Below, in pieces: positions 25,420 through 34,629 of a stretch of 64,000 bases of DNA. The notes beneath the pieces are model-generated. The model was not told where the DNA came from, did no database searches, and worked only from the letters and a program-made list of their open reading frames with translations. The stretch's first letter is position 1. Each line of letters starts with the position of its first letter. Origin of the DNA: VGBO01 sp964453335 (lineage in GTDB: Bacteria > Actinomycetota > Acidimicrobiia > Acidimicrobiales > CAIXPF01). Both the position numbers and the translations under genes were made by a program. The stretch covers positions 34,599 through 98,598 of the forward strand of contig CAYVOK010000011.1 in the NCBI GenBank assembly GCA_964453335.1, in the 5' to 3' direction.

Positions 25420-25519
25420 NNNNNNNNNNNNNNNNNNNNNNNNNNNNNNNNNNNNNNNNNNNNNNNNNNNNNNNNNNNNNNNNNNNNNNNNNNNNNNNNN
25501 NNNNNNNNNNNNNNNNNNN
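25420..25519. other. Assembly gap (100 N) between helicase and GlnRS
   Basis: Exactly 100 N. GlnRS lacks about 57 N-terminal residues (E. coli numbering), needing over 170 bases plus any promoter and helicase 5' end, so the true gap is longer than drawn. Confidence 0.98.
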
Positions 25520-27025
25520 TTCGGCGGGACGTGCACCCTGCGCATGGACGACACGAACCCCGAGACCGAACGGTCCGACTTCGTGGCGGGTATCGAGGAG
25601 GACGTCCGCTGGCTGGGCTACCGCTGGGACGGCCCGACCCGGTACGCCTCCGACTACTTCGAACAGCTCTACGCATGGGCGGAGCAACTCGTGCTCGGCG
25701 GTCTCGCCTACGTCGACGACCAGGACGCCGAGACGATCTCCGCCCAGCGGGGCGGGTTCACCGAGCCCGGGGTCGACAGCCCGTTCCGTTCCCGTCCGGT
25801 GGAGGAGAACCTCGACCTCCTGCGGCGCATGCGGGCCGGGGAGTTCCCCGACGGTGCATGCGTGCTCCGCGCACGCATCGACATGGCGCACCCGAACCCG
25901 CAGCTCCGCGACCCGATCCTGTACCGGATCCGCCACGTCGCCCACCACCGCACCGGGACGGCGTGGTGCATCTACCCGACCTACGACTGGGCGCACGGGC
26001 AGTCGGATGCGATCGAGGGGACCACGCACTCGGTGTGCACACTCGAGTTCGACGCGCACCGGCCGCTGTACGACTGGTTCCTCGACCATCTGCCGCTCCC
26101 AGGGGCGCGCCCGCACCAGTACGAGTTCGCCCGCCTGAACCTCACCCACACCGTGCTCTCCAAGCGCCGGCTCGCGGCGCTGGTGGAGGGCGGGCACGTC
26201 GAGGGGTGGGACGACCCGCGGATGCCGACCCTGCGGGGGATGCGTCGGCTCGGGTACCCGCCGGCGGCGCTGCGGGCGTTCTGCGACCACGTCGGTGTGG
26301 CGAAGGTGAACGGGACGAACGAGGTCGAACTGCTCGAGTCCTTCGTCCGTGACGAGCTGAACCGCACCGCGCTGCGGCGCATGGCGGTGCTGCGGCCCGT
26401 CCGGCTCGTCATCGAGAACTACCCCGAGGGCGTCGTCGAGCACGTCGAGGTGACGAACAATCCCGAGGACCCGTCGGCCGGGACGCGTTCCGTGCCCTTC
26501 GGGCGGGAGCTGTGGATCGACCGGGACGACGTGATGGTGGACCCGCCGGCGAAGTTCTACCGCCTCGCCCCGGGACGGGAGGTCCGGCTGCGGGCCGCGT
26601 ACTTCGTGCGCTGCACCGACGTCGTCACCGACGAGTCGGGCACGATCGTCGAGGTGCGTTGCACCTACGACCCGACGACCGCCGGCGGCCAGGCACCCGA
26701 CGGGCGCAAGGTGAAGGCGACGATCCACTGGGTGTCGGCGCCGCACGCCGTGCCGCTCGAGGTCCGGCTCTACGAACGGCTGTTCACGGAGTCCCACCCT
26801 GACGCACACGACGGGCGCGACCCGTTCGACTTCCTGAACCCGGCGTCACGGCTCGTGGTCGGCGACGGGTGGGCCGAACCGTCGATCGCCGAGATCGGAC
26901 CCGGGGAGTCGGTGCAGTTCGAGCGCGTCGGGTACTTCTGCGCCGACACCGCGAGCACCGGGGTGTTCCACCGCACCGTCGGCCTGCGGGACGACTGGGC
27001 GAAGATCCGCAGCCGCGGCGCCTGA
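25520..27025 (+). CDS. glnS: Glutaminyl-tRNA synthetase, N-terminally truncated by the gap
   Basis: Class Ic synthetase that charges tRNA-Gln with Gln. The sequence starts at the strand matching E. coli residue ~58 (CTLRMDDTNP) and follows E. coli GlnRS to the end. IYPTYDWAHGQSDAIEGTTHS is the Gln/ATP pocket, VLSKRRL is the KMSKS loop, and the C-terminal anticodon-binding beta-barrels include KVKATIHWVSA and VGLRDDWAK. These C-terminal parts exclude GluRS. The HIGH motif lies in the gap. Most actinobacteria lack GlnRS and use GluRS plus GatCAB, so this gene is notable. Confidence 0.92.
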   Translation, partial: FGGTCTLRMDDTNPETERSDFVAGIEEDVRWLGYRWDGPTRYASDYFEQLYAWAEQLVLGGLAYVDDQDAETISAQRGGFTEPGVDSPFRSRPVEENLDLLRRMRAGEFPDGACVLRARIDMAHPNPQLRDPILYRIRHVAHHRTGTAWCIYPTYDWAHGQSDAIEGTTHSVCTLEFDAHRPLYDWFLDHLPLPGARPHQYEFARLNLTHTVLSKRRLAALVEGGHVEGWDDPRMPTLRGMRRLGYPPAALRAFCDHVGVAKVNGTNEVELLESFVRDELNRTALRRMAVLRPVRLVIENYPEGVVEHVEVTNNPEDPSAGTRSVPFGRELWIDRDDVMVDPPAKFYRLAPGREVRLRAAYFVRCTDVVTDESGTIVEVRCTYDPTTAGGQAPDGRKVKATIHWVSAPHAVPLEVRLYERLFTESHPDAHDGRDPFDFLNPASRLVVGDGWAEPSIAEIGPGESVQFERVGYFCADTASTGVFHRTVGLRDDWAKIRSRGA

Positions 27026-27052
27026 GGGTGCCGCCGGGCGCCGGGTGCGGCG

Positions 27053-27796
27053 TCAGCCGTGCATGCCGCCGTCGACGGTGAACTCCTGGCCGGTGCAGTA
27101 CGACGACGCGTCGGATCCGAGGAAGAACACCATCGCTGCGATGTCCTCGGGCACGCCGAGCCGCTGCAGCGGGGTCGCACGCTCGGTCCGGCGGCGCCGT
27201 TCCTCGTCGTGCATCTCCGGGAAGTGGGCCGTCATCTCGGTGACGATGATCCCGGGGTGGACGCTGTTCACCCGGATCCCGTGGCGGCCGAGTTCCTTGG
27301 CGGCCACCTTCGTCATCCCCCGCACGGCCCACTTCGTCGCGCTGTAGGACAGCGAACCGAAGACGCCCTCGAGGCCGGCGACGGAGCTGATATTCACGAT
27401 CGACCCGCCGTTCCCGGCGGCGATCATCGCCCGGGCAGCAGCGCGCATGCCGAGGAACACACCCGTCTGGTTGATGCGCACCACGAGCTCCCACTGCTCG
27501 CGGGTCTCGTTCACGAGCTGGTTCCCGCGCAGGATGCCGGCGTTGTTCACGAGCACGTCGAGGCGGCCGTGCTCGCGGACGACGGTGGCGACGACGTCGT
27601 CCCACGCCGCTTCCGAGCTCACGTCGAGGTGGTGGTACACGCCGCCGACCTCACCGGCGACCCGTTCGCCGAGGTCGTCGAGCACGTCGGTCACCACGAC
27701 CGTCGCCCCCGCCGCGGCGAACATGCGCGCCTCGGCCTCGCCCTGGCCGCGCGCCCCGCCGGTGATGAGCACCACCCGTCCCTGCATCGTCGTCAT
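27053..27796 (-). CDS. SDR family oxidoreductase (hydroxysteroid dehydrogenase-like)
   Basis: A 247-residue classical SDR: TGGARGQG (12-19), an Asp after beta-2 (TDVLDD) favouring NAD, NNAG near 84, and catalytic Y-SATK near 150. The length and the segments HPGIIVTEM and FTVDGGMHG resemble the 3-alpha/20-beta-hydroxysteroid dehydrogenases of actinobacteria. The start has a GGGGGCGGG site and a TAGGGT box at 27829-27834. It is divergent from the SDR at 27904. Confidence 0.88.
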   Translation of the reverse strand: MTTMQGRVVLITGGARGQGEAEARMFAAAGATVVVTDVLDDLGERVAGEVGGVYHHLDVSSEAAWDDVVATVVREHGRLDVLVNNAGILRGNQLVNETREQWELVVRINQTGVFLGMRAAARAMIAAGNGGSIVNISSVAGLEGVFGSLSYSATKWAVRGMTKVAAKELGRHGIRVNSVHPGIIVTEMTAHFPEMHDEERRRRTERATPLQRLGVPEDIAAMVFFLGSDASSYCTGQEFTVDGGMHG

Positions 27797-27889
27797 CGTC
27801 CCGCCCCCGTTCGTCGTACCGTCGGCGGACCCTACCGGCTCCCCCGACCCGGGAGTCCCGTGGCTGGGAGGGGAGCGGGTGCGGGTGGC

Positions 27890-27895
27890 TAGTGT
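27890..27895 (+). promoter_or_regulatory. Leaderless-type -10 box (TAGTGT) of the 27904 gene
   Basis: TAGTGT, TCGCCGTC (8 nt), then ATG at 27904. Confidence 0.45.
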
Positions 27896-27903
27896 TCGCC
27901 GTC

Positions 27904-28866
27904 ATGGGAACGCTTGACGGACGGGTAGTCATCATCACCGGCGCGGGCCGTGGCATCGGGCGGGAGCACGCCCTGCTCATGGCCGCCGAGGGCGCGAAGG
28001 TCGTCGTGAACGACCTGGGCGGCAACATCGACGGGTCAGGTTCCGACGCCGGTCCCGCGCAGGAGGTCGTCGACGAGATCCGTGCGATGGGCGGCGAGGC
28101 GATCGCCAACACCGACTCGGTGACCTCGTGGGAGGGTGGCCAGCGCATGGTCAACGCCGCCGTCGAGGCGTTCGGTGACCTGCACGTGCTCGTGAACAAC
28201 GCCGGCATCCTCCGGGACCGTGTGCTCGTGAACATGACGGAGGAGGAGTGGGACGCCGTCATCAGCGTCCACCTCAAGGGGCACTTCGTGCCGAGCCGCT
28301 GGGCGGCCGCGTACTGGCGCGAGAAGTCCAAGGAGATCAACGGTCCGGTCAACGCGGCGATCGTGAACACGGCGTCGGGTGCCATGCTCGGCAACCCCGG
28401 CCAGACGAACTACACGGCTGCGAAGGCCGGTATCGCCGCAGCGACCCTCGTGATGGCGCAGGAGCTCTCCCGCTACGGCGTGCGGGCGAACTGCCTCGCA
28501 CCGCTCGCCCGGACCCGTCTCACCCTGCAGACCCCCGGTCTCGGCGACACCGTCGCCCCGCCGGAGGATCCCTCGCAGTTCGACAAGTTCGACCCGGCGA
28601 ACATCTCGCCGCTCGTCGCCTACCTGTCGACCGCCGACTGCCCCTTCAACGGTGGTGTGTTCCACGTCGGCGGCAACGAGGTCGGCCTGTACGGCGGCTG
28701 GTCGCTCGACGGCGATCGTATCATCGCAGCGGACGGTCGCTGGACGGTCGAGGGCCTCCAGCAGCTCGCCCCGCGGATGCTCGAGGGGCGCGGCAAGCTC
28801 GCCTCGATCACCACCCACATCAACGACACCTTCAAGGGCTTCGGTCAGCGTCCGCCGACCGTCTGA
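27904..28866 (+). CDS. SDR family oxidoreductase, long form with C-terminal extension
   Basis: A 320-residue SDR related to the dehydrogenase domain of peroxisomal multifunctional enzyme 2: TGAGRGIG (10-17), NDLGGNIDGSG-type linker, NNAG, and Y-TAAK near 175. The ~60 residues after the core (DGRWTVEGLQQL to the end) are typical of this (3R)-hydroxyacyl-CoA dehydrogenase-like subgroup. A GTG at 27892 is in frame but lies within the putative -10 box. The flavoprotein gene follows after 7 nt, likely as an operon. Confidence 0.87.
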   Translation: MGTLDGRVVIITGAGRGIGREHALLMAAEGAKVVVNDLGGNIDGSGSDAGPAQEVVDEIRAMGGEAIANTDSVTSWEGGQRMVNAAVEAFGDLHVLVNNAGILRDRVLVNMTEEEWDAVISVHLKGHFVPSRWAAAYWREKSKEINGPVNAAIVNTASGAMLGNPGQTNYTAAKAGIAAATLVMAQELSRYGVRANCLAPLARTRLTLQTPGLGDTVAPPEDPSQFDKFDPANISPLVAYLSTADCPFNGGVFHVGGNEVGLYGGWSLDGDRIIAADGRWTVEGLQQLAPRMLEGRGKLASITTHINDTFKGFGQRPPTV

Positions 28867-28873
28867 TCGGGTC

Positions 28874-30373
28874 GTGGTGGACGCCGCTGTCACCGACGTC
28901 GTCGTCGTCGGCGCCGGGAACGCCGCCGCCTGTGCGGCGCTCGCCGCCCGGGAGGCCGGCGCGGACGTCGTCATGCTCGAGGCCGCACCGCAGGCGGAGG
29001 CCGGTGGCAACACCGCCTACACCGCGGGTGCGGTCCGGGTCGTCTTCGACGGGGTCGACGACCTCGTCGAACTGCTCCCGGACCTGACCGACGAGGAGCG
29101 GCGCACGGTCGACTTCGGGTCGTACAGCGCGCAGCAGTACTTCGACGACATGGCGAGGGTCACCCAGTACCGGGCCGACCCGGACCTCGTCGCCGTCCTC
29201 GTCGAGCGGAGCCGGTCGACGCTGCGTTGGATGGCCGGCAAGGGCATCCGGTTCCAGCCGTCGTACGGACGGCAGGCGTTCAAGGTCGACGGTCGGTTCA
29301 CGTTCTGGGGCGGTCTCGCCGTAGAGGCGTGGGGCGGCGGTCCCGGCCTCGTCGAGCTCGAACACCGGGCCTGTGTCCGGGAGGGCGTCACCATCCACTA
29401 CGAGACCCCGGCGCAGTCCCTGATCGTCGACGACGACGGTGCGGTGCGGGGCGTGCGGGTGCGCCACGACGGGACGACCCGTGAGATCAGGGCGCGTGCC
29501 GTCGTGCTCGCGTGCGGGGGGTTCGAGTCGAACGGCGAGTGGCGGGCGCGCTACCTCGGACCGAACTGGGACCTCGCGAAGGTGCGCGGGACCCGGTTCA
29601 ACACGGGTGCGGGGATCCGGATGGCCCTCGAGGTCGGCGCGATGCCGCACGGCCACTGGTCGGGTGCGCACGCCGTGGGATGGGACCTGAACGCACCGGC
29701 GTTCGGCGACCTCGCCGTGGGCGACAACTTCCAGAAGCACAGCTATCCGCTCGGGATCATGGTGAACGCCCGCGGTGAGCGGTTCGTCGACGAGGGCGCC
29801 GACTTCCGGAACTACACGTACGCGAAGTACGGCGCCGTGATCCTCGCCCAGCCCGACATGTTCGCCTGGCAGATCTTCGATGCGAAGGTGATCCCGCTGC
29901 TCCGTGACGAGTACCGGATCCGACAGGTGACGAAGGTCAAGGCGGACACCCTGCCCGAGCTCGTCGCGAAGCTCGAGGGTGTCGACCCTGCCGCCGCGCT
30001 GCGCACGATCGAGGCGTTCAACGCCGCGGTGCAGACCGACGTGCCGTTCAACCCGGCGGTCAAGGACGGTCGTGGTACGCCGGGCATCCCCTTCCCGAAG
30101 ACGAACTGGGCGAACACGATCGACGAACCGCCGTTCGAGGCCTACGCGGTGACCTGCGGTGTGACGTTCACGTTCGGCGGTCTGAAGATCGACCTCGACG
30201 CTGCAGTGGAGGACACCGCGGGGAGCCCGATCCCCGGGCTGTTCGCCGCAGGGGAGCTCGTGGGCGGGCTCTTCTACCACAACTATCCCGGGGGTACCGG
30301 GCTGGTCAGCGGCTCCGTGTTCGGGCGGATCGCCGGTTCGTCGGCCGCTGCGGCAGCCGTCGCGTCACGCTGA
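28874..30373 (+). CDS. FAD-dependent dehydrogenase, TcuA (tricarballylate dehydrogenase)-like
   Basis: A 499-residue flavoprotein of the fumarate reductase/succinate dehydrogenase fold. The N-terminal FAD motif GAGNAA-x-CAAL, the GGNTAYTAGAVR segment, LACGGFESN and the C-terminal GVTFTFGGLKID / LFAAGELVGG / GTGLVSGSVFGR match TcuA, which oxidises tricarballylate to aconitate. Homologues act on varied polycarboxylates or ketosteroids, so the substrate is open. GTG start at 28874 (28877 is an alternative). The 3' end overlaps the convergent CoA ligase by 9 nt. Confidence 0.82.
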   Translation: MVDAAVTDVVVVGAGNAAACAALAAREAGADVVMLEAAPQAEAGGNTAYTAGAVRVVFDGVDDLVELLPDLTDEERRTVDFGSYSAQQYFDDMARVTQYRADPDLVAVLVERSRSTLRWMAGKGIRFQPSYGRQAFKVDGRFTFWGGLAVEAWGGGPGLVELEHRACVREGVTIHYETPAQSLIVDDDGAVRGVRVRHDGTTREIRARAVVLACGGFESNGEWRARYLGPNWDLAKVRGTRFNTGAGIRMALEVGAMPHGHWSGAHAVGWDLNAPAFGDLAVGDNFQKHSYPLGIMVNARGERFVDEGADFRNYTYAKYGAVILAQPDMFAWQIFDAKVIPLLRDEYRIRQVTKVKADTLPELVAKLEGVDPAAALRTIEAFNAAVQTDVPFNPAVKDGRGTPGIPFPKTNWANTIDEPPFEAYAVTCGVTFTFGGLKIDLDAAVEDTAGSPIPGLFAAGELVGGLFYHNYPGGTGLVSGSVFGRIAGSSAAAAAVASR

Positions 30374-31948
30374 CGCGACGTCGCTGCGGGCCTGCTCGCG
30401 CAGTTCCACCTTGCGGATCTTGCCGGTCGGGGTCATCGGGAGCGCGTCGACGACGAACACGTGCCGGGGGATCTTGAAGCTCGCGATCCGACCGCGCAGG
30501 TGGTCGAGCAGGCCGCTCGGGTCGAGCGTCGCATCAGGCGCGCGCAAGACGTAGGCGACACCGATCTCACCGAGCCGGTCGTCGGGGATGCCCACGACGG
30601 CGGCGTCGACGACGCCGGGGAGCTCGCGCAGGCGACCCTCGATCTCGGCCGGTGCGACGTTCTCGCCGCCGATCTTCAGCATGTCCTTCAGGCGGCCGAT
30701 GAACTGCATGTGGCCGTCCGTGCGGATGCGGGCGAGATCGCCGGTGTGCAGCCAGCCATCGGCGTCGATCGTCTCGGCGGTCTCCGCCGGCTTCTCGTAG
30801 TAGCCGAGCATCCGCGTGTAGCTGCGGACGAGCAGTTCCCCCGGTTCACCGGCGGGCTGGTCGGCGCCGGTCTCCGGATCGACGATGCGCAGCTCCACCC
30901 CGAACATCGGGTATCCGGACGCCTCGCACCGCTGCTCCGGCGTGGAGCTGATGTGGGAGATGGTGATCGCGGTCCACACCTCGCTCATGCCCCAGCCGGT
31001 GACGGTCGGGCACAACTCCTGGCTCCGGTAGGCGACGGGGCGCGATGACTCCTGGCCCGCCGCGAGCATGCCGAACCGCAGCGCGAGATCGCGCGGTCGG
31101 GTGTCGCGGGCACGCAGGAAGTCCTGCCAGTGCGCGTCGAACCCGTGCAGGATCGTGACCTGCTCGGCCTCGGCGAGATCGAGGACCTCGTCCGCGTCGA
31201 ACGTCTCGACGAGGACCTGCTTCGCACCGGTGAGCGCGACGGTGAGCGCGACCTCGGTGTAGCCGAACGCGTGGAACAGCGGCAGGTAGCTCACGAAGGC
31301 GTCGGTACAGGTGACGCCGAGGATCTGCGCCCGTTCGACGATGTTGCGGATCAGCACGTGGTTGTGCATCGCCCCCTTCGGGAGGCTCGTCGTGCCCGAC
31401 GTGTAGATGATCAGCGCGAGCGCATCGGGGTCGACCGCCGCGGCGCGGGCCACGAGGGCGTCGTCGGTGACGGCACGGCCGGCGTCGAGGAACGCCGCCC
31501 ACGCCCGGGACCGGTCGGGCAGGTCGTCGCCGACGACGACGACCTCACGGATCTTCGGCCAGCGGGGGAGTGCCTCACGCACCATCGAGGCGTAGTCGAT
31601 CGGCCCGGAACGGTCGTTCACGAACAGCACCGACGAGTCGGACTGGTCGACGGTGTAGACGACGTCGTCGGTGCGGTACCGGGTGTTCAGCGGGACCGTG
31701 ACGGCGCCGACCATCGGGATGGCGTACATGAGGAACAGCCATTCCGACCGGTTCGTCATCCAGATGGCGACCTTGTCGCCGGGTTCGACGCCGAGGGCGA
31801 GGAGGCCCTTCGCCGTGCGCCGCACCTCGGTCGCGAACTCGGCGTGCGTCCACCGGCGGTCGCCCTCGACGAGTGCGATCCGGTCGGGCCATCGGGCGGC
31901 GGCCCGGTCCGGCAGGTCGCCGATGCGAAGCTTCGGGAACCACTCCAT
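30365..31948 (-). CDS. Acyl-CoA synthetase (class I adenylate-forming, AMP-dependent)
   Basis: A 527-residue ligase that activates a carboxylic acid to acyl-CoA using ATP. The P-loop YTSGTTSLPKG (near 186-196), GWGMSE, the DGWLHTGDLA hinge region near 398-407, GRLKDMLKIGGENV and the catalytic Lys in TPTGKIRK near 510-517 are all intact. The chain length favours medium- or long-chain, or ring-containing, acids over acetate. ATG with a GGAGGC site; the SDR at 31965 is immediately upstream, 16 nt apart, and probably co-transcribed. Confidence 0.9.
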   Translation of the reverse strand: MEWFPKLRIGDLPDRAAARWPDRIALVEGDRRWTHAEFATEVRRTAKGLLALGVEPGDKVAIWMTNRSEWLFLMYAIPMVGAVTVPLNTRYRTDDVVYTVDQSDSSVLFVNDRSGPIDYASMVREALPRWPKIREVVVVGDDLPDRSRAWAAFLDAGRAVTDDALVARAAAVDPDALALIIYTSGTTSLPKGAMHNHVLIRNIVERAQILGVTCTDAFVSYLPLFHAFGYTEVALTVALTGAKQVLVETFDADEVLDLAEAEQVTILHGFDAHWQDFLRARDTRPRDLALRFGMLAAGQESSRPVAYRSQELCPTVTGWGMSEVWTAITISHISSTPEQRCEASGYPMFGVELRIVDPETGADQPAGEPGELLVRSYTRMLGYYEKPAETAETIDADGWLHTGDLARIRTDGHMQFIGRLKDMLKIGGENVAPAEIEGRLRELPGVVDAAVVGIPDDRLGEIGVAYVLRAPDATLDPSGLLDHLRGRIASFKIPRHVFVVDALPMTPTGKIRKVELREQARSDVASA

Positions 31949-31964
31949 CGTCGGGCCTCCCTGC

Positions 31965-32777
31965 TCAGCGCCGCGCCTGCGCGGCGGGCGAGGACTTCGT
32001 GTTCACCCAGCCGACCCGCATGCCGGCCTGCAGGCCGCCGTCGACGGGGATGTCGACGCCGTTCAGCCAGCCGCACGGTCCGGCGAGCAGCCAGGACACG
32101 ACCTCCGCCTGGTCCTCCGGCTGGCCGGGCCGGCCGACCTGCTCGTTGAACCACGCCATCTGCGCGGCGCCGGCGTCGGCTTCGAAGTAGGGGAAGAGCG
32201 GGGTGACGACCGGTCCGGGGCTGACGCTGTTCACCCGGATGCCGTCCTCGAGGAGGCGGCCCGCGAGCTGCTGGGAGTAGTGCACCACCCATTCCTTCGA
32301 CAGCACGTAGGCGGTGGGGCCGTCGCCCTCGTACGCCTGTGCGACCTCGACCCCGGCGGCGAAGTCCGCTGCGGCGTCGAGTGCGGCGATGCGGTCGAGG
32401 TGGCGCTGCCACGCCATGCCGGCAAGGGATGCGATGTTGACGATGGACGCCCCGCGGCCGAGACGGCCGGCGGCGAGCATCGCGTCGGTCAGGTGCCGCA
32501 GGCCGTAGACGTTCACCTTGAACACGAGCTCGGCGCCGAAGGAACCGGCGACCCCTGCGATGTTGCCGAGCCCGTCATAGGTGCCCTCGAGCTGGGCGAC
32601 GGCAGCGTCCATCGACGCCGGGTCCGCCATGTCGCAGTGGATGTGGCGGGCGGATCCCGCCGGCGCGTCCTTGATGTCGAGGGTGGTGACCTCGTGGCCC
32701 GCGGCGACGAGCATCTGGAGGGTCGCGAACCCGATCCCCGTCGACGCCCCGGTGAGCACGATCCGCTTGCCTGCCAT
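31965..32777 (-). CDS. SDR, 3-alpha-hydroxysteroid dehydrogenase-like
   Basis: A 270-residue SDR with an N-terminus starting almost at the cofactor motif (TGASTGIG, 9-16), GNIAGVAGS in place of NNAG, a long insert between beta-5 and the active-site helix, and Y-VLSK near 163. That insert and the missing second Asn are typical of the HsdA-type 3-alpha-HSD group. ATG with GGGGGAGGAA ribosome binding site and a TACGAT box at 32819-32824. It probably works with the acyl-CoA ligase downstream. Confidence 0.87.
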   Translation of the reverse strand: MAGKRIVLTGASTGIGFATLQMLVAAGHEVTTLDIKDAPAGSARHIHCDMADPASMDAAVAQLEGTYDGLGNIAGVAGSFGAELVFKVNVYGLRHLTDAMLAAGRLGRGASIVNIASLAGMAWQRHLDRIAALDAAADFAAGVEVAQAYEGDGPTAYVLSKEWVVHYSQQLAGRLLEDGIRVNSVSPGPVVTPLFPYFEADAGAAQMAWFNEQVGRPGQPEDQAEVVSWLLAGPCGWLNGVDIPVDGGLQAGMRVGWVNTKSSPAAQARR

Positions 32778-32861
32778 GGTTCCTCCCCCGTCCACCCGGA
32801 CACCCCGGGTACGTCGGGATCGTAGCGATTCACCCGCAGGGAGTTGCAGGGTGCGCGTCGC

Positions 32862-32867
32862 TACGCT
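32862..32867 (+). promoter_or_regulatory. Leaderless-type -10 box (TACGCT) of the 32875 gene
   Basis: TACGCT, CTGGGTC (7 nt), then GTG at 32875. Confidence 0.5.
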
Positions 32868-32874
32868 CTGGGTC

Positions 32875-33687
32875 GTGGGGAGTACAGCTGCGGGGGGAGG
32901 GCGCCACGCCGGGCGTACGGTGCTCGTCACCGGTGCGGCGGGTGGCATCGGTCGGGCGGCCGTCGAGCGGCTGCTGGCGGAGGGGGCGAACGTCGTCGCG
33001 GTCGACCTCGCCGTCGACGCCGCTGCGTGGCCCGAGGCCGGGGGACGGGTCGTCGCCCTCGCCGGGGACGTCACCGACGCACGGCTGAACGCCGAGGCGG
33101 TCGCGACCGCAACCCGGTCGTTCGGGGCGCTGCACGCCGTGTTGTTGAACGCGGGCATCCTCCGCCAGGGCGACCTGACCAGGGGGTCGATGGAGGACTT
33201 CGACCTGGTCATGGACGTGAACGTACGGGCGGTCGTGCTCGGTCTGCGGGCTGCGGTGCCGGCACTCGAGGCGGCGTCCCGTCGGGACGGTGACGCCGCC
33301 GCAGTGCTCACCGCGTCCGTGTCCGGACTGGCCGGCGACTCGGGGATCTTCGCCTACAACGCGTCGAAGGCGGCGGTGGTGAACCTCGCCCGCGCTGGTG
33401 CGCTCGATCTCGCCCACCGCGGCATCCGGGTCAACGCCATCTGCCCCGGCCCGACGGAGACCCCGATGACGGCCGACATCGACGGGACGAGGGTCGGCGA
33501 CGGGATGCGTGCCCGGATCCCGATGCAGCGGTTCGGTCGCCCGGACGAGATCGCGCAGGTGATGAGCTTCCTCGCATCGCCGGAGGCGAGTTTCGTCACC
33601 GGTGCGGCGGTCCCCGTCGACGGTGGTGTGACGTGCGGGACCGGGCAGTGGTCCACCTACGGCGGACGGAAGGCGGGTTTCTTCTGA
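32875..33687 (+). CDS. Short-chain dehydrogenase/reductase (SDR)
   Basis: A 270-residue SDR: TGAAGGIG (20-27), VDLAVD after beta-2 suggesting NAD, LNAG in place of NNAG, SVSGLAG and Y-NASK near 161, then ICPGPTETPMT. The ~15-residue head before the first strand is unusual. The start was set at GTG 32875 because it follows a well-placed TACGCT box; an earlier GTG at 32851 is in frame. The CDF transporter begins at its stop codon. Confidence 0.85.
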   Translation: MGSTAAGGGRHAGRTVLVTGAAGGIGRAAVERLLAEGANVVAVDLAVDAAAWPEAGGRVVALAGDVTDARLNAEAVATATRSFGALHAVLLNAGILRQGDLTRGSMEDFDLVMDVNVRAVVLGLRAAVPALEAASRRDGDAAAVLTASVSGLAGDSGIFAYNASKAAVVNLARAGALDLAHRGIRVNAICPGPTETPMTADIDGTRVGDGMRARIPMQRFGRPDEIAQVMSFLASPEASFVTGAAVPVDGGVTCGTGQWSTYGGRKAGFF

Positions 33688-34607
33688 CCGCGACCACCCC
33701 GGGTCGGGACCTCACCCGGTTCGGGTGGTTCTCGATCGGGGTCGCGCTCGTGACGATGGCGATCAAGCTGGTCGCCTGGTCGGTGACCGGTTCCGTCGGA
33801 CTCCTCTCCGACGCGCTCGAGTCGACGGTGAACCTCGCGGCGGCCGTGCTCATGCTCGTCGCTCTCCGGGTCGCCGCACTGCCGCCCGACGAGAACCACC
33901 AGCACGGTCACGAGAAGGCCGAACTGTTCTCCGCCGCCGCCGAGGGCCTGATGATCGTCGTCGCCGCGAGCGTGATCGTGTGGGCGGCGGTCGACCGGCT
34001 CTTCGACCCCCGGGAGGTCGAGCGGCTCGGCGTCGGCTCGGCGGTCTCCGCCGGCGCGGCCGTGCTCAACGGGGCCGCAGGCCTGTACCTCCTGCGTGTC
34101 GCCCGGCGTCACGACTCCTCGGCGCTCGCCGCCGACGGGCGCCATCTCCTCACCGACGTGTGGACCTCGGTCGGTGTCCTCGTCGGTCTCGCCGTCGTCG
34201 CGCTGACCGGCTGGACGCCCCTCGACCCGCTGCTCGCACTCGCCGTCGGCGTGAACGTGGTGCGGACCGGGGTCACCGTGCTGTGGGGTTCGGTGCGGGA
34301 GTTGATGGACCCGACCATCCCCGTCCCCGAGCAGGCGGCGATCGACGAGGTGATCGGGCGCTGGGAACGACAGGGGATCGCGTTCCACGCGCTGCGGACG
34401 CGTGCGTCGGGTCCGCGCCGTTTCATGTCGGTGCACGTCCTCGTCCCGGGCCGGTGGACGGTCACCGCCGGACACGACGTGCTCGAGCGGTTCGAGGCCG
34501 ACCTGCGCAGTGCCGTGCCGAACCTGCACGTCCTCACGCATCTCGAACCGGTCGAGGACCCGGCGTCCTACCTCGACGAGGGTCTCGAACGCAGCGACGA
34601 GCGCTGA
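33684..34607 (+). CDS. Cation diffusion facilitator (CDF) family transporter
   Basis: About 307 residues. Two N-terminal helices with the metal site LSDALEST, then ENHQHGHEKAE between helices 2 and 3, a second site HLLTDVWTS in helix 5, and a C-terminal cytoplasmic domain. It exports divalent metal (Zn, Co, Fe or Mn) in exchange for protons. There is no ATG near the SDR stop; a CTG at 33684 overlapping it (CTGA) gives the best N-terminus, while an ATG at 33633 would overlap the SDR by 55 nt. Confidence 0.82.
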   Translation: MTATTPGRDLTRFGWFSIGVALVTMAIKLVAWSVTGSVGLLSDALESTVNLAAAVLMLVALRVAALPPDENHQHGHEKAELFSAAAEGLMIVVAASVIVWAAVDRLFDPREVERLGVGSAVSAGAAVLNGAAGLYLLRVARRHDSSALAADGRHLLTDVWTSVGVLVGLAVVALTGWTPLDPLLALAVGVNVVRTGVTVLWGSVRELMDPTIPVPEQAAIDEVIGRWERQGIAFHALRTRASGPRRFMSVHVLVPGRWTVTAGHDVLERFEADLRSAVPNLHVLTHLEPVEDPASYLDEGLERSDER

Positions 34608-34617
34608 CGCTGCACGG

Positions 34618-34623
34618 TACGGT
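34618..34623 (+). promoter_or_regulatory. Leaderless-type -10 box (TACGGT) of the 34630 gene
   Basis: TACGGT, TCGGGC (6 nt), then ATG at 34630. Confidence 0.5.
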
Positions 34624-34629
34624 TCGGGC

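Noticed and set aside
25420..25519. Continuous coding across the gap (for example helicase frame extending into the GlnRS side)
   Set aside because: The N run is a placeholder of unknown length and the two sides encode divergent, unrelated proteins.
20293..26352. A 2019-codon open frame on the plus strand across the MMPL, helicase and gap region
   Set aside because: It is antisense to the transporter and helicase genes, has no recognisable fold, is rich in Arg/Gly/Asp/His as expected for GC-rich shadow frames, and runs through the N gap.
28874..30373. 3-ketosteroid delta-1-dehydrogenase (KstD)
   Set aside because: The GGNTAYTAGAVR and GVTFTFGGLKID segments and overall layout fit TcuA-like dehydrogenases better than KstD.
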